Positions 33,518 through 43,400 of a stretch of 64,000 nt of DNA are shown piece by piece. Made by a program: the position numbers and the translations under genes. Location of the stretch: assembly GCA_016287875.1 (NCBI GenBank), contig JAEEXQ010000001.1, positions 1 to 64,000 of the forward strand, in the 5' to 3' direction. Under the pieces are notes generated by a model, which worked only from the letters and a program-made list of their open reading frames with translations, was not told the DNA's origin and made no database searches. Position 1 is the stretch's first letter, and each line of letters opens with the position of its first letter. Source of the stretch: Bacteroidales bacterium (GTDB lineage Bacteria; Bacteroidota; Bacteroidia; Bacteroidales; UBA932).

Positions 33518-35629
33518 ATGAAAACAAATCTGAAAATCATTCTTTTGGCAATGGCAATTATTGCACTTGATTCCTGCGCACCCAAACTCCCCCAGACCCG
33601 TAAAGACGATACCGTCGATGATTATTTCGGCACCAAGGTGGCCGATCCTTACCGCTGGCTGGAGGACGATGCTTCTGAAGAGACTGCTGCCTGGGTCAAG
33701 GCCCAGAACAAGGTCACGGACGCATATCTGCGCAAACTCCCCGCACGTGCCAAACTCCTTTCCCGCCTCAAGGAGGTAGTCAACTACGAAAAGGTGGGAG
33801 CCCCTTCGCACGAGAAGAACGGTAAATGGTATTTCTTCAAGAACGACGGTCTTCAGAACCAGAGCGTCCTCTACGAAATGGATACCCTCGGAGGCGAAGC
33901 CAAGGTATTGCTCGACCCCAACACCCTCAGCGAAGATGGCACCGTGGCCCTCAAGGGAACATACTTCTCCGGCGACGGCAAGTACATGGCATACGTGATC
34001 TCCCGCAGCGGCAGCGACTGGGAAGAGATTTTCGTAATGGACGTGGAGAGCGGTGCCTTGCTCGACGACCATATCGTCTGGGCCAAGTTCACCGGCGCAT
34101 CCTGGAGAGGTGACGGTTTCTACTACAGCGCATATGACGCTCCGGAAGAGAACGGCCACGAATTCAGCGGAAAGAACGAGGGCCATAAGATTTATTATCA
34201 TAGGATAGGCACGCCCCAGACCGAGGACGAGCTCTTCTTCAGCAACCCTGCCGAGCCTCTGCGCTTCTATCAGGTCAGCCTGAACGAGGAAGAAACCATA
34301 GCATTCCTCTACGAGGACGGTGCGGATGTCGGCAATAACCTCTACGTCAAGGATCTCCGCAAAGAGGGCTCCCAGTTCGTACAGGTCACCCCCGATATGA
34401 AACACAGCTGCTATCCCGCCGAGACCATAGGGGACAAGATATACTTCTTCACCAACCTCGACGCCCCTATGAACAGGCTGGTGGTTGCCGACCTGGCAAA
34501 GCCCTCATACAAGAACTGGAAGGATGTCATCCCCGAGGCCGGATTCGTGCTGGACGGAGTCACCTTTGCCGGCGACAAGATCATCGCCAGCTATATGAAG
34601 GACGCATCTACCCACGCATACTTGTTCAACCGTGACGGCAGTTCCGTCGCCGACAACGAGATCTCCCTTCCCGGCGTGGGCTCGGCGGGTTTCATCGGCA
34701 AGAAAGACGAGCCCTGGTGCTTCTACTCATATTCATCCTTCACCACTCCCGGGACCATCTACAGCTATGACCTGGAATCGGGGGAGAGCAAGGTCTTCAA
34801 GCAGCCCGAAACGGCCTTCGACCTTTCAGACCTGGTGAGTGAGCAAGTGTTCTTCCAGAGCAAGGACGGCACACGCATCCCTATGTTCATTACCCATAAG
34901 AAGGATATCGCCCTCGATGGCAGCAATCCCGTGTATCTTTATGGTTACGGCGGATTCGACATTTCCCTGACTCCTTCTTTCTCCGCCACGCGCGTACCTT
35001 TCCTCGAGGCCGGCGGCATCTATGCGCAGGTGACCCTGCGCGGCGGCGGCGAATATGGCGAGGCCTGGCATATGGCGGGAACGAAGATGAACAAGCAGAA
35101 TGTGTTCGATGATTTCATAGCTGCAGCCGAGTGGCTGATTTCCGCGGGATATACCAAGCCCGAGAAGATAGCCATCGTCGGCGGCTCCAACGGCGGCCTG
35201 CTGGTGGGTGCCTGCATGACCCAGCGTCCCGATCTCTATGCTGTGGCAATCCCGCAGGTGGGCGTGATGGATATGCTCCGCTACCATAAGTTCACCATCG
35301 GCTGGAACTGGGCTCCGGACTATGGTACCAGCGAGGACAGCGAGGAGATGTTCAAGTATCTATACGGATATTCTCCTCTGCACAATCTCAAGCCCGGCAC
35401 CAAGTACCCTGCCACCCTGGTAACTACTGCCGACCACGACGACCGCGTGGTTCCTGCTCACTCGTTCAAGTTCGCGGCAACCCTGCAGGAGTGCAACGAC
35501 GGCGCCAATCCCTGCCTCATACGCATCGATTCCAAGGCCGGTCACGGCGGCGGCAAGCCGCTGGCGAAGGTGCTGGAGGAGCAGGCGGATATCTACGGAT
35601 TCATTTTCAAGAATCTCGGGATGGAATAA
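33518..35629 (+). CDS. Prolyl oligopeptidase (S9A), lipoprotein
   Basis: 703-residue exported serine peptidase cleaving after proline in short peptides. A lipobox (LDSC at about 17-20) ends the signal. The N-terminal motif DDYFGTKVADPYRWLEDDAS, a seven-bladed propeller, and the hydrolase domain with nucleophile motif GGSNGG, DHDDRVVP (Asp) and SKAGHGGGKP (His) are all in place. Anchored in the envelope, it probably digests host or diet peptides. Faces convergently a C1 peptidase. Confidence 0.94.
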   Translation: MKTNLKIILLAMAIIALDSCAPKLPQTRKDDTVDDYFGTKVADPYRWLEDDASEETAAWVKAQNKVTDAYLRKLPARAKLLSRLKEVVNYEKVGAPSHEKNGKWYFFKNDGLQNQSVLYEMDTLGGEAKVLLDPNTLSEDGTVALKGTYFSGDGKYMAYVISRSGSDWEEIFVMDVESGALLDDHIVWAKFTGASWRGDGFYYSAYDAPEENGHEFSGKNEGHKIYYHRIGTPQTEDELFFSNPAEPLRFYQVSLNEEETIAFLYEDGADVGNNLYVKDLRKEGSQFVQVTPDMKHSCYPAETIGDKIYFFTNLDAPMNRLVVADLAKPSYKNWKDVIPEAGFVLDGVTFAGDKIIASYMKDASTHAYLFNRDGSSVADNEISLPGVGSAGFIGKKDEPWCFYSYSSFTTPGTIYSYDLESGESKVFKQPETAFDLSDLVSEQVFFQSKDGTRIPMFITHKKDIALDGSNPVYLYGYGGFDISLTPSFSATRVPFLEAGGIYAQVTLRGGGEYGEAWHMAGTKMNKQNVFDDFIAAAEWLISAGYTKPEKIAIVGGSNGGLLVGACMTQRPDLYAVAIPQVGVMDMLRYHKFTIGWNWAPDYGTSEDSEEMFKYLYGYSPLHNLKPGTKYPATLVTTADHDDRVVPAHSFKFAATLQECNDGANPCLIRIDSKAGHGGGKPLAKVLEEQADIYGFIFKNLGME

Positions 35630-35656
35630 AAAAAAGCGGCGCGAGCCGCTTTTTTT
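35628..35656. terminator. Bidirectional terminator
   Basis: AAAAAAGCGGC-GCGA-GCCGCTTTTTTT between the convergent S9 and C1 peptidase genes; A-run and T-run allow use from both sides. Confidence 0.9.
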
Positions 35657-37025
35657 ATTCTTCAGGGAGGAACATCGGATCCCAGGCCGGGAGCATCGTA
35701 GGCTTCTGCTTGAGCAGGGCCTGGATTTCGGCGGGAACATATTTTTTCTCGACTACCAGGCGGAACATATACTCGTCGAACCATTCGTCGGTCATTATGA
35801 TGCTGCCTTTGTACCCTGTGTCGCCCCAGCTGTTCTCAACCATCCATTTCTGGGGCACGCCGTCCTTGAGGTCGACCGCGATGAGTGTCATAGCGTGCGT
35901 GGAGGCGCTGGCGTGGGTGAGTATGCGCTGCTTCTTGTCCATGGTGTACTTGACTCCAAGAAGCGACTCATAGTCGAAATTCTTGAGGTCGCATATGCCG
36001 CGCTTGCGGTCGAGGAACTTGCCCACGTCGCAGGAGAAATACAAAGGATCCCCGCCCTTGATGGAGGCTATCGCCATCTTTTTGATGTCGTCCAGAGGAA
36101 GGTTTATGTACAACCAGTTGTGACCGTCGTAGCTGTGACGGTCGTATTCTATCTCGTACACCTTGCCGTATTCGCGTGCGGGGTCGTTCATCAGCATTAT
36201 GTAGTTGTTCTGCAGGTCGAATCCCACGAACTCCTCGTAGAAACTGAGGGGCGTATAGGTCTTGGTGCTGATGATCTTGCCCTTGGCATCGCGGCAGGTC
36301 CATTCGAACTCGGTGGGAGGCTCTCCCAGGGTGAGGGCGAGGACACGGTAAATCTCTTTCAGCATCTCCACCTTCATCTTCTGAAGGTCCGCCTTCTTGG
36401 GAGCGTCGCGAAGCGCAAGGCCGTCCTGGCGAAGCAGGGTGGCGAGCTGCCCGCGGTATGCGGAGGTGCTGGTGGCGCTGAGGGATTCAGGGAATATCTC
36501 GGCCGGCACCACGCCATACTTGCTGATTATGTCGGCAACTCCGGTGAATGTGCCGCCGTCGCTGATGGGATGCGCGAAGAGCCAGTCCACAGTGCGGTCG
36601 TCGAAGGATTTGTCGCGGGTATCAATTACGGCCTGGAGGAAGAGGTTGGCCTTCTCCAGCTGGTCGTAGAAGAAGCAGTAATTCTGACTGAATTTGAAGG
36701 CACCGAGATTGAAACGCTCGATCGTGGATTCCCTGAGTATGTTGAGGCCGGTGAACAGCCAGCAGCGCCCGGAGGATTTTTGGTCGGTGCGTCCCTTGGT
36801 TTTGATTTCGTCGGAGAAGTGGGTGTCTATCATCGCGACCCTTTCAAAGTTATGGGCGAGCACCGCCAGCGGAGCGGCGTTCATTGCATTGCGCAATGCT
36901 TTGTCGGTAGCGGTTCCTTCGTATCCTTTGCGGATTTCGCTCAGAGTGGCCTCGTCCAGGCCGCCTTTCTGCGCAAAGGCGCTGATGGAGAGCAGGGCCG
37001 TTGCGATAAAGAGAATCTTTTTCAT
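35655..37025 (-). CDS. Exported C1 aminopeptidase (bleomycin-hydrolase-like)
   Basis: 456 residues with a signal peptide (to SISAFA). Papain-like C1B family: active Cys in QKSSGRCWLF (about residue 88), His in ASTHAMTLIAVD and Asn in VENSWGD near residues 386 and 410. The secreted form is common in Bacteroidota, whereas homologues elsewhere are cytoplasmic. Likely trims peptides outside the inner membrane. Follows rmuC by eight bases. Confidence 0.92.
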   Translation of the reverse strand: MKKILFIATALLSISAFAQKGGLDEATLSEIRKGYEGTATDKALRNAMNAAPLAVLAHNFERVAMIDTHFSDEIKTKGRTDQKSSGRCWLFTGLNILRESTIERFNLGAFKFSQNYCFFYDQLEKANLFLQAVIDTRDKSFDDRTVDWLFAHPISDGGTFTGVADIISKYGVVPAEIFPESLSATSTSAYRGQLATLLRQDGLALRDAPKKADLQKMKVEMLKEIYRVLALTLGEPPTEFEWTCRDAKGKIISTKTYTPLSFYEEFVGFDLQNNYIMLMNDPAREYGKVYEIEYDRHSYDGHNWLYINLPLDDIKKMAIASIKGGDPLYFSCDVGKFLDRKRGICDLKNFDYESLLGVKYTMDKKQRILTHASASTHAMTLIAVDLKDGVPQKWMVENSWGDTGYKGSIIMTDEWFDEYMFRLVVEKKYVPAEIQALLKQKPTMLPAWDPMFLPEE

Positions 37026-37033
37026 ATAAGAAC

Positions 37034-38314
37034 TTAGTTGTTGTCTTCTTCGTCCAATCCGTCGGAGAGCTGGCCGGGGATGATGGATTGCTTGCCGCCA
37101 ATCAAGCGGCCGCCCGTCTTGAGGCTGGCATTGGAGCGCTTGCGGGTGGCTCCCAGCTTCTCCAGCTTGGCGATTTTCTTGACCACGCTCTGGTTGGATT
37201 CCTTGAGCAGGCGGGTGGATTCGCCGTAGCTGTCGCTCACGGCTTTGATCTTCTCGCCCATCTTCACATATTCGCCCATCCAGTTTTCGAGCACGCTCAT
37301 AAGCTCGGAGGCCGTTTTGTAAACCTCCTGGATGTTGCGCTGCTGGTCGAACTGCCTCCAGGCAACCAATATCATATTGAGCACTATGGCCAGCGACATC
37401 TGGCTGACTATCAGCACACCCGCGTTCTTGGCCTGCTGCCAGAGCAGAGGCTCCTCCTCCTGCATCAGGCGGAAGGCATTCTCTATGGGGATGAACATCA
37501 GGTTGTAGTCTATCTTCTTGCGCCCCTCGGGGATGTAGGAAGCGTAGTCCTTGCCGCGGAGTTCGTCCACGTGCTTGCGTATGCTGGCGATGTGCTCTTT
37601 GGCGAGGCGGTTCCTCTCTTCCGGAGTGACTGCCTGGTTCCAGGCCACGAAGGCCGTGAGGCTCATCTTGGAGTCGATTATGACCTCCCCTCCGTCGGGA
37701 TAATGGACTATTACGTCGGGAATCAGGGTGCGACCGTCGTCACTCTTGATCTCGTGACCGAGTTCATCGCGTATGACTCCTTGCACGTCGAAGTTCACGC
37801 CTTCCTGCAGGCCGCTCTCGCGCAGCAGGTCCACCAGCAGCATCTCCCCGAAATCTCCCTGGGTCTTGCTCTGGCCGGTAATGGCGTCTGCAAGGGCCTG
37901 GGCCTGGTTGCCTACGGCCTTGCTCTGCTCGGAAAGGAGATGTATCATCTTTTCCATCGAGCCGCTGCGCTGGGCGTTCTTTTCGTCGGAACTCTTGACG
38001 CTTTCGCTGAACTCCTTGAACTTCTCCTGGATGGGCTTCAGGAGTTCGCCTACGCTCTCCGCGCTGGCCTTGCGGAAGTGCTCGCTGTTCTCGGCGCTGA
38101 GGGCCTTGAAAGCGTTGCGCATCTCCTCAAGCGACTTTGCCGCCTGGTCCTTCTGCTCCTTGATGCTGGCCTCGCGCTGCTCGTCCAGCTGCTTCTGTGC
38201 TTCCTTCTGGGCATCGAGCCTGGCAGCCAACGCCGCCTTGTCGGCGCTCAGTTTGATGACCGCCGCTATAGCCAACAGTGCTATTACTCCAAGTATTATA
38301 GTCAGAATGTCCAT
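37034..38314 (-). CDS. rmuC: DNA recombination protein RmuC
   Basis: 426 residues. N-terminal membrane segment (MDILTIILGVIALLAIAAVI), a coiled coil to about 130 (Ala/Glu/Lys/Gln-rich), then the conserved RmuC nuclease-like domain (GDFGEMLLVDLLRESGLQEG, PDVIVHYPDGGEVIIDSKMS, YIPEGRKKIDYNLMFIPIE). RmuC limits inversions at short inverted repeats in E. coli, which is noteworthy in a genome rich in palindromes. ATG 38314 is preferred to an upstream start at 38332 that would lie beyond the -7 box. Confidence 0.93.
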   Translation of the reverse strand: MDILTIILGVIALLAIAAVIKLSADKAALAARLDAQKEAQKQLDEQREASIKEQKDQAAKSLEEMRNAFKALSAENSEHFRKASAESVGELLKPIQEKFKEFSESVKSSDEKNAQRSGSMEKMIHLLSEQSKAVGNQAQALADAITGQSKTQGDFGEMLLVDLLRESGLQEGVNFDVQGVIRDELGHEIKSDDGRTLIPDVIVHYPDGGEVIIDSKMSLTAFVAWNQAVTPEERNRLAKEHIASIRKHVDELRGKDYASYIPEGRKKIDYNLMFIPIENAFRLMQEEEPLLWQQAKNAGVLIVSQMSLAIVLNMILVAWRQFDQQRNIQEVYKTASELMSVLENWMGEYVKMGEKIKAVSDSYGESTRLLKESNQSVVKKIAKLEKLGATRKRSNASLKTGGRLIGGKQSIIPGQLSDGLDEEDNN

Positions 38315-38320
38315 ATTTTT

Positions 38321-38328
38321 CAAATATA
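38321..38328 (-). promoter_or_regulatory. Candidate -7 box of rmuC
   Basis: TATATTTG on the minus strand, six bases before the ATG at 38314. The -33 element is unclear. Confidence 0.5.
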
Positions 38329-38369
38329 GCAAATTAATTTGCTAACTTAGCGCAGCATTAATCTCACTT

Positions 38370-39335
38370 ATGAAAAAAATCTCTTTTCTCCTCCTGGCAG
38401 CTCTTGCCTTGTTTTCCTGTAAAAAGGGTCCTGAGTATGCCAACCGTGCCGATGCAATAGTTGCCCAGATCCATAATCCCTCTTCCAAGTACGTTGTGGT
38501 TGCCTGTCATCGTGGGGACTGGCGCAATTTTCCCGAGAATTCAATCCCTGCCATCGAAAGCGTTATCAAGATGGGGGCAGACATTATGGAACTTGACTTG
38601 AAGATGACGGCGGATTCCGTACTCGTGCTCTCGCACGACGCCGACGTGAAGCGCTGCACCAATTTTTCCAAGGTCTTCGGCAAGGAAAAGAGCGCCAAGG
38701 TGGCGGACCTCAGCTACGAGGAAATCCGCAGGCTCAGTCTCAAACGTGCCCACGGTGTGGCCATAGACACCTTGCATATGCCTACCCTGAAAGAGGCCCT
38801 GCTTTGTTGCAAGGACCGCATCTGCGTAAATGTGGACCAGGGATATGAGTACTACGACCAGGTGCTTGCCATAAGCGAGGAACTGGGCGTGACCCGCCAG
38901 CTCCTTATCAAGGGAAAGAAACCGATCGAAGTAGTTGCCGCCCACGAGGCCGCCCACGCGGAAAAAATGATGTATATGCCCATAGTGGATATACAGAAGC
39001 CCCGGGGAAAGGCCCTCTTCGATTCTTATATGGAGCAGGGGGTGGTTCCCCTGGCTTACGAGGTTTGCTGGCAGGACAACTGCGACGGAACTTTCGGCGA
39101 TGCTTGCGCCAAGATTCTTGCACAGGGGTCGAAGATATGGGTGAATACCATCTGGGCCAGCCTTTGCGGGGGAGACGGCAACGACGACGATGCCGCATAT
39201 ATGGCCAAGGATCCCGGAGAGGTTTATCAGCAGTATCTTGACAAGGGAGTCTCAATGATACAGACCGACCGTCCTGAATTGTTGATTGGCTGGCTTACCA
39301 GGAAAGGCCGCCACAAACTCAGCGGGTCTTTCTGA
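38370..39335 (+). CDS. Glycerophosphodiester phosphodiesterase lipoprotein
   Basis: 321 residues. Lipobox LFSC at about 14-17. GDPD barrel motifs ACHRGDWRNFPENS (HRG), DIMELDLKMTADSVLVLSHD and the C-terminal SMIQTDRPELLI. It hydrolyses glycerophosphodiesters to glycerol-3-phosphate plus alcohol. With the OPA antiporter at 30.0 kb, the cell could take up the product, an inference across separate loci. Overlaps the convergent permease gene by 17 bases. Confidence 0.92.
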   Translation: MKKISFLLLAALALFSCKKGPEYANRADAIVAQIHNPSSKYVVVACHRGDWRNFPENSIPAIESVIKMGADIMELDLKMTADSVLVLSHDADVKRCTNFSKVFGKEKSAKVADLSYEEIRRLSLKRAHGVAIDTLHMPTLKEALLCCKDRICVNVDQGYEYYDQVLAISEELGVTRQLLIKGKKPIEVVAAHEAAHAEKMMYMPIVDIQKPRGKALFDSYMEQGVVPLAYEVCWQDNCDGTFGDACAKILAQGSKIWVNTIWASLCGGDGNDDDAAYMAKDPGEVYQQYLDKGVSMIQTDRPELLIGWLTRKGRHKLSGSF

Positions 39336-40509
39336 GGACTGGCGCCACCGCCACAGCCAGCCCGATAAGCGCCACTCCGAAGGCGGATATCAGCACATCG
39401 CCCGGTTTGAGGATTACGGGGTATGCGTCCACTATGTAATTGCCCGGCATTTTCACCAGACCAAAATGCTGCTGGAGCAGGGTCAGGACCACTCCGGCCA
39501 CTACGCCAACGGCCATCCCCAGAAGGGAAATCAGCCATCCCTCCAGCACGAATATGCGGCGGATCAAGCTGTCGTCGGCTCCCATCGCGCGCAGGGTGGC
39601 CATATCCTCCTCTTTCTCTATTATCAGCATCGACAGGGATCCGAATATGTTCAGGGCGATGATGATTACTATGAAGATGAGTATCAGGAAGATGGCGGCT
39701 TTCTCGTAGCGCATCATCTTGTAGAGGGCCTCATCCTGCATATAGCGGTCCTGTATGACGAAGGAATCTCCCATTTTTTCCCTGAGGGCACGCAGGAATC
39801 TGCGGGCGGCACGGTCGGAAAGGCCGTCGGCATAGCGTATCTCCACCGAACTGACCTCTTCGTAATAGCCCGTGAGCGAACGCATTACTCCTATGGGGAG
39901 AATGATGGTACCGTCCACGCCGGCATTTGAACTTGCAGGGATGTCCAGCAGTTTCGAGGGGAACACTTCGGCGGTATGCAGGGATGCGGCGGGATTGGCG
40001 GGGGAGATGTGCCCGCTGCGGTCAGGATACCAGAGCTGCAGGGGAGACAGCAGTTTGGGATTGATCCCTATCTTCCAGGCGAAGTCCTTGCTGACCACGG
40101 CCAGCTTGATATCCCCTCGCTTGAGTTCCAGGTCATTCTCCTCGGCATATACATCATCCACGCCCTTGGCGTTCACGACACTCTGCTTGCCATCGTAGGA
40201 CGCATATACTTTGTCGGCGATTATGCTGGAGATGCTGCCGGCTTCGGGAGCGTTGTACAGCCAGTCGAACGCAGGCCCTTCGGGGATGAATACCTTCCCC
40301 TCGGCGGGGACTATGCGCAGGTCGGCCTCCAACGCAGAGAGATTATCCTTTATTATGCCGTTGAAACCATTGAATACCGACAGCACCATTATCAGCGCTG
40401 CGGTGCCTATAGCCATACCGGCCGCACTTATCGCAGATATAAGATTGATCACTCCGTGTGATTTCTTTGCGAAAAGATAGCGGCCGGCTATGTACAGAGG
40501 CAGTTTCAC
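39319..40509 (-). CDS. LolC/E-type ABC transporter permease
   Basis: 396 residues with four transmembrane segments (one near 22-46, three near 268-380) around a large periplasmic domain, the FtsX/MacB architecture. GINLISAISAAGMAIGTAAL is the N-terminal signature and MATLRAMGADDSLIRRIFVLEG the coupling helix, both as in LolC/LolE, which extract lipoproteins for the outer membrane. The ATPase LolD is not nearby. Cotranscribed with rbfA and tyrS. Confidence 0.88.
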   Translation of the reverse strand: MKLPLYIAGRYLFAKKSHGVINLISAISAAGMAIGTAALIMVLSVFNGFNGIIKDNLSALEADLRIVPAEGKVFIPEGPAFDWLYNAPEAGSISSIIADKVYASYDGKQSVVNAKGVDDVYAEENDLELKRGDIKLAVVSKDFAWKIGINPKLLSPLQLWYPDRSGHISPANPAASLHTAEVFPSKLLDIPASSNAGVDGTIILPIGVMRSLTGYYEEVSSVEIRYADGLSDRAARRFLRALREKMGDSFVIQDRYMQDEALYKMMRYEKAAIFLILIFIVIIIALNIFGSLSMLIIEKEEDMATLRAMGADDSLIRRIFVLEGWLISLLGMAVGVVAGVVLTLLQQHFGLVKMPGNYIVDAYPVILKPGDVLISAFGVALIGLAVAVAPVLRKTR

Positions 40510-40853
40510 TTTTTGAGAAGCTCTTCTATGTGCTCGGCGTAGTCGATGGACGTATCGAGATAGAAGGCCAGCTCGGGAACTATGCGCAGCTGCTTGGCAA
40601 CCTTGCGCCCGAGTTCTCCGCGGAGTGCGCGGTTCTGGTCCTGGAGGCTGAACATCACTTCCGACTGCTTCTCGGAAGGGAAGATGCTTACATAGACCTT
40701 GGCAAGGGAGAGGTCGGGGCTGATGCGCACTTCGCTCACGCTTACCATAGCTCCGCCGAAGGCGGCCATACCCTTGCTACGGATGATTTCCGCAAGGTCT
40801 TTCTGTATTTCGCGGGCAACTTTGAGCTGCCTTGTGGAAGGAGCTTTTTCCAT
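40506..40853 (-). CDS. rbfA: 30S ribosome-binding factor RbfA
   Basis: 115 residues with the single KH-like domain (QRLKVAREIQKDLAEIIRSK-type start, VSEVRISPDLSLAKVYVSIFP). Assists maturation of 16S rRNA. Four-base overlap (ATGA) with the permease gene downstream, two bases after tyrS. Confidence 0.94.
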   Translation of the reverse strand: MEKAPSTRQLKVAREIQKDLAEIIRSKGMAAFGGAMVSVSEVRISPDLSLAKVYVSIFPSEKQSEVMFSLQDQNRALRGELGRKVAKQLRIVPELAFYLDTSIDYAEHIEELLKK

Positions 40854-40855
40854 AA

Positions 40856-42145
40856 TTACTTTACGATGATTATATAGTAGTCCTTCTTTCCCTTCTGGGC
40901 GAGGATGTACTTGCCGTCGATGATGTCGGCTTCGCTGACCTGCCCGGCAGGGTCGGTAAACTTATCTTTGTTGATGCTGACTCCGTTGCCCTGGATCATC
41001 TTGCGGGCCTCACCCTTGGAAGGGAAGACCGAAGTCTCCACGGCCAGAAAATCCTGGATGGGGCAGGGGAGTTTGTCCTTGGAGACCTCGAAGGTGGGTA
41101 CGCCGTCGAATACTGCAAGGAAGGTGCGCTCGTCGAGCTTGCGCAGATCCTCCGAAGTGCTCTTGCCGAAGAGCATCTGGGAGGCGGCCACCGCATTCTC
41201 GTATTCCTTCTCGCCGTGCACCATTATGGTGACTTCCTTGGCAAGGAGTTTCTGGAGAGTCCTGCGTCCGGGATCGGCGCGGTGCTCTTCGATGGCGGCT
41301 TCGATTACGGAGCGCTCCAGCATAGTGAAGATCTTGATGTAGCGCTCGGCATCGTCGTCGCTGACGTTCAGCCAGAACTGATAGAACTGGTAGGGCGTGG
41401 TTCGCTCGGCATCGAGCCAGATGTTGCCTTTCTCGGTCTTGCCGAACTTGCCGCCGTCGCTCTTGGTGATAAGAGGGCAGGTGAGGGCGTAGGCATCCTT
41501 GCCGAGCACCTTGCGTATGAGCTCGGTGCCGGTGGTGATATTGCCCCACTGATCCGCTCCTCCGAGCTGCAGCTGCACGCCCTTATGCTCGAAGAGATAG
41601 AGGAAATCGTAGCCCTGGAGCAGCTGGTATGTGAATTCGGTGAAGGACATTCCCTCGCTGGAATCGCGGCTGAGGCGCTTCTTTACGGAATCCTTGCTCA
41701 TCATATAGTTCACGGTGATGAGCTTGCCGATATCGCGGGTGAAGTTGATGAAGGTATAGTCCTTCATCCAGTCATAGTTGTTCACCAGTTCGGCCTTGTT
41801 GGGAGCGTCTGATTCGAAGTCGAGGAACTTGCCTAGCTGGGCCTTGATGCAGGATACGTTGTGGGCAAGGGTCTTCTCGTCCAGAAGGTTGCGCTCGGCG
41901 CTCTTCATCGAAGGGTCGCCAATCATTCCGGTGGCGCCGCCGACCAGGGCGTAGGGCTTGTTGCCGCAAGCCTGGAAGTGCTTCAATATCATTATGCTCA
42001 CGAGGTGTCCTATATGGAGGGAGTCCCCTGTAGGGTCGATTCCGACATAGGCGGACATAGGCCCTTTAGCCAGCTCTTCTTCGGTCCCGGGGGTGATATC
42101 GTGTATCATCCCGCGCCATTTCAGTTCTTCTACAAAATTCTTCAT
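40856..42145 (-). CDS. tyrS: Tyrosyl-tRNA synthetase
   Basis: 429 residues, class I. The HIGH motif is [16 protein letters not shown], the Tyr/ATP pocket [10 protein letters not shown], and KMSKS is represented by the [13 protein letters not shown] segment, as in KFGKT-type TyrRS; a C-terminal S4 domain follows ([20 protein letters not shown]). Start at 42145 ([13 protein letters not shown]) is chosen from homology; the longer reading upstream runs antisense through tpiA. Confidence 0.95.
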   Translation of the reverse strand: MKNFVEELKWRGMIHDITPGTEEELAKGPMSAYVGIDPTGDSLHIGHLVSIMILKHFQACGNKPYALVGGATGMIGDPSMKSAERNLLDEKTLAHNVSCIKAQLGKFLDFESDAPNKAELVNNYDWMKDYTFINFTRDIGKLITVNYMMSKDSVKKRLSRDSSEGMSFTEFTYQLLQGYDFLYLFEHKGVQLQLGGADQWGNITTGTELIRKVLGKDAYALTCPLITKSDGGKFGKTEKGNIWLDAERTTPYQFYQFWLNVSDDDAERYIKIFTMLERSVIEAAIEEHRADPGRRTLQKLLAKEVTIMVHGEKEYENAVAASQMLFGKSTSEDLRKLDERTFLAVFDGVPTFEVSKDKLPCPIQDFLAVETSVFPSKGEARKMIQGNGVSINKDKFTDPAGQVSEADIIDGKYILAQKGKKDYYIIIVK

Positions 42146-42187
42146 CGAATGATTATCTAATATCCTACAAATTTGGCTATTTATTAG

Positions 42188-42195
42188 TAAATTTG
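42188..42195 (+). promoter_or_regulatory. Candidate -7 box of tpiA
   Basis: TAAATTTG 37 bases before the tpiA ATG; a TTTG at 42172-42175 is too near to be a normal -33. On the opposite strand a CAAATTTG in this 87-base divergent region could serve tyrS. Confidence 0.4.
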
Positions 42196-42232
42196 CAACC
42201 TTAAAACAAAGAGAACTATTAATTATCAAGAT

Positions 42233-42988
42233 ATGAGAAAGAAAATCGTTGCAGGAAACTGGAAGATGAACACCACAGTTCCCGAGGGCGTACAGCTCGC
42301 CAAAGAAGTCGTTGAAAAAGCCAAGGAAGTCCCCGCAGGCGTCGGCCTGATCGTGGCCACTCCTTTCACCCATCTCTGCTCCGTGGCAGAGGTCGTGAAG
42401 GGTACCCGCGTCGAGCTTTCCGCACAGAATTGCGCCGACAGGGAGAAGGGTGCATACACCGGAGAGGTTTCCGTCGGCATGCTCGTCTCCACGGGAGCAC
42501 AGTGGACCATACTCGGCCACTCCGAGCGCCGTCAGTATTACGGTGAGACCGATGCCAAGCTCGTCGAGAAAGTCAAGCTCGCACTTGCCGCTGGCCTCAA
42601 GGTCATCCTCTGCGTCGGCGAGAATCTCGACGAGCGCGAGGCCGGCAAGCACTTCGACGTGGTTACCGCCCAGACCGAGAACGTCCTCTTCAACTTCACT
42701 GCCGAGGATATGAAGAACATCGTCGTAGCCTACGAGCCCGTATGGGCCATCGGTACCGGCAAGACCGCTACCGCCGAGCAGGCCGAGGAAATTCACGCTT
42801 GCATCCGCAAGGTCCTCGCCGGCAAGTTCGGTGCCCAGGTCGCTGACGACACTACCATCCTCTACGGTGGCAGCTGCAAGCCTTCCAACGCCAAGGAGCT
42901 CTTCGCACAGCCCGACATCGACGGTGGCCTCATCGGCGGCGCCGCCCTCAAAGCTGAGGACTTCATCGGAATCGCCCTCTCCTTCTAG
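42233..42988 (+). CDS. tpiA: Triose-phosphate isomerase
   Basis: 251 residues of the glycolytic TIM barrel. GNWKMN near the start (Lys12-type), catalytic His in [11 protein letters not shown], catalytic Glu in [14 protein letters not shown], and the phosphate-binding [14 protein letters not shown] and GGLIGGAAL. Complete. Confidence 0.98.
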   Translation: MRKKIVAGNWKMNTTVPEGVQLAKEVVEKAKEVPAGVGLIVATPFTHLCSVAEVVKGTRVELSAQNCADREKGAYTGEVSVGMLVSTGAQWTILGHSERRQYYGETDAKLVEKVKLALAAGLKVILCVGENLDEREAGKHFDVVTAQTENVLFNFTAEDMKNIVVAYEPVWAIGTGKTATAEQAEEIHACIRKVLAGKFGAQVADDTTILYGGSCKPSNAKELFAQPDIDGGLIGGAALKAEDFIGIALSF

Positions 42989-42998
42989 TCTGTTGGGA

Positions 42999-43400
42999 TT
43001 AATCCAAGGTCTGAACCACCACGGCTATCCTGGAGGATGAAGACCAGAGCCAGATTTTTCCGCCTTCGAACTTCAATGCTTCGAAGGCGGTTTTCTTGCT
43101 GTGCAGGTCGTCGCCGGTAGTCCAGGAGGCGACGCCGTTCACACTCTGCCCCACGCGGCCGGGCATCTCGTCGAGGCGCAGCATATAGAAATCCGACATA
43201 TTGTCGCTGTGCACCCGGAATTCGTATTTGTCCGGGTTGTAGCTTATCTGGCAGGTCAGCGGATCATACAGGAAGGTGATATAGCCTTTTATCTCCATAC
43301 GCAAGGTGGAGTTCAGCTTGAAGTCGTCCGACACGTGGCTCTTCCTGCAACCGGTGAAGGCCGCAAGCATCAGGACCAATATGAGGAACAGCTTTCTCAT
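42999..43400 (-). CDS. Small lipoprotein of unknown function
   Basis: 133 residues, not recognised. Signal with lipobox (AAFTGC at about 13-18). The body has hydrophilic beta-type sequence with several Trp/Tyr near the end ([14 protein letters not shown]). Its start overlaps the stop of the M6 protease gene (ATGA), so it is cotranscribed with the protease and could be an accessory or inhibitor; this is inference. Confidence 0.7.
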   Translation of the reverse strand: MRKLFLILVLMLAAFTGCRKSHVSDDFKLNSTLRMEIKGYITFLYDPLTCQISYNPDKYEFRVHSDNMSDFYMLRLDEMPGRVGQSVNGVASWTTGDDLHSKKTAFEALKFEGGKIWLWSSSSRIAVVVQTLD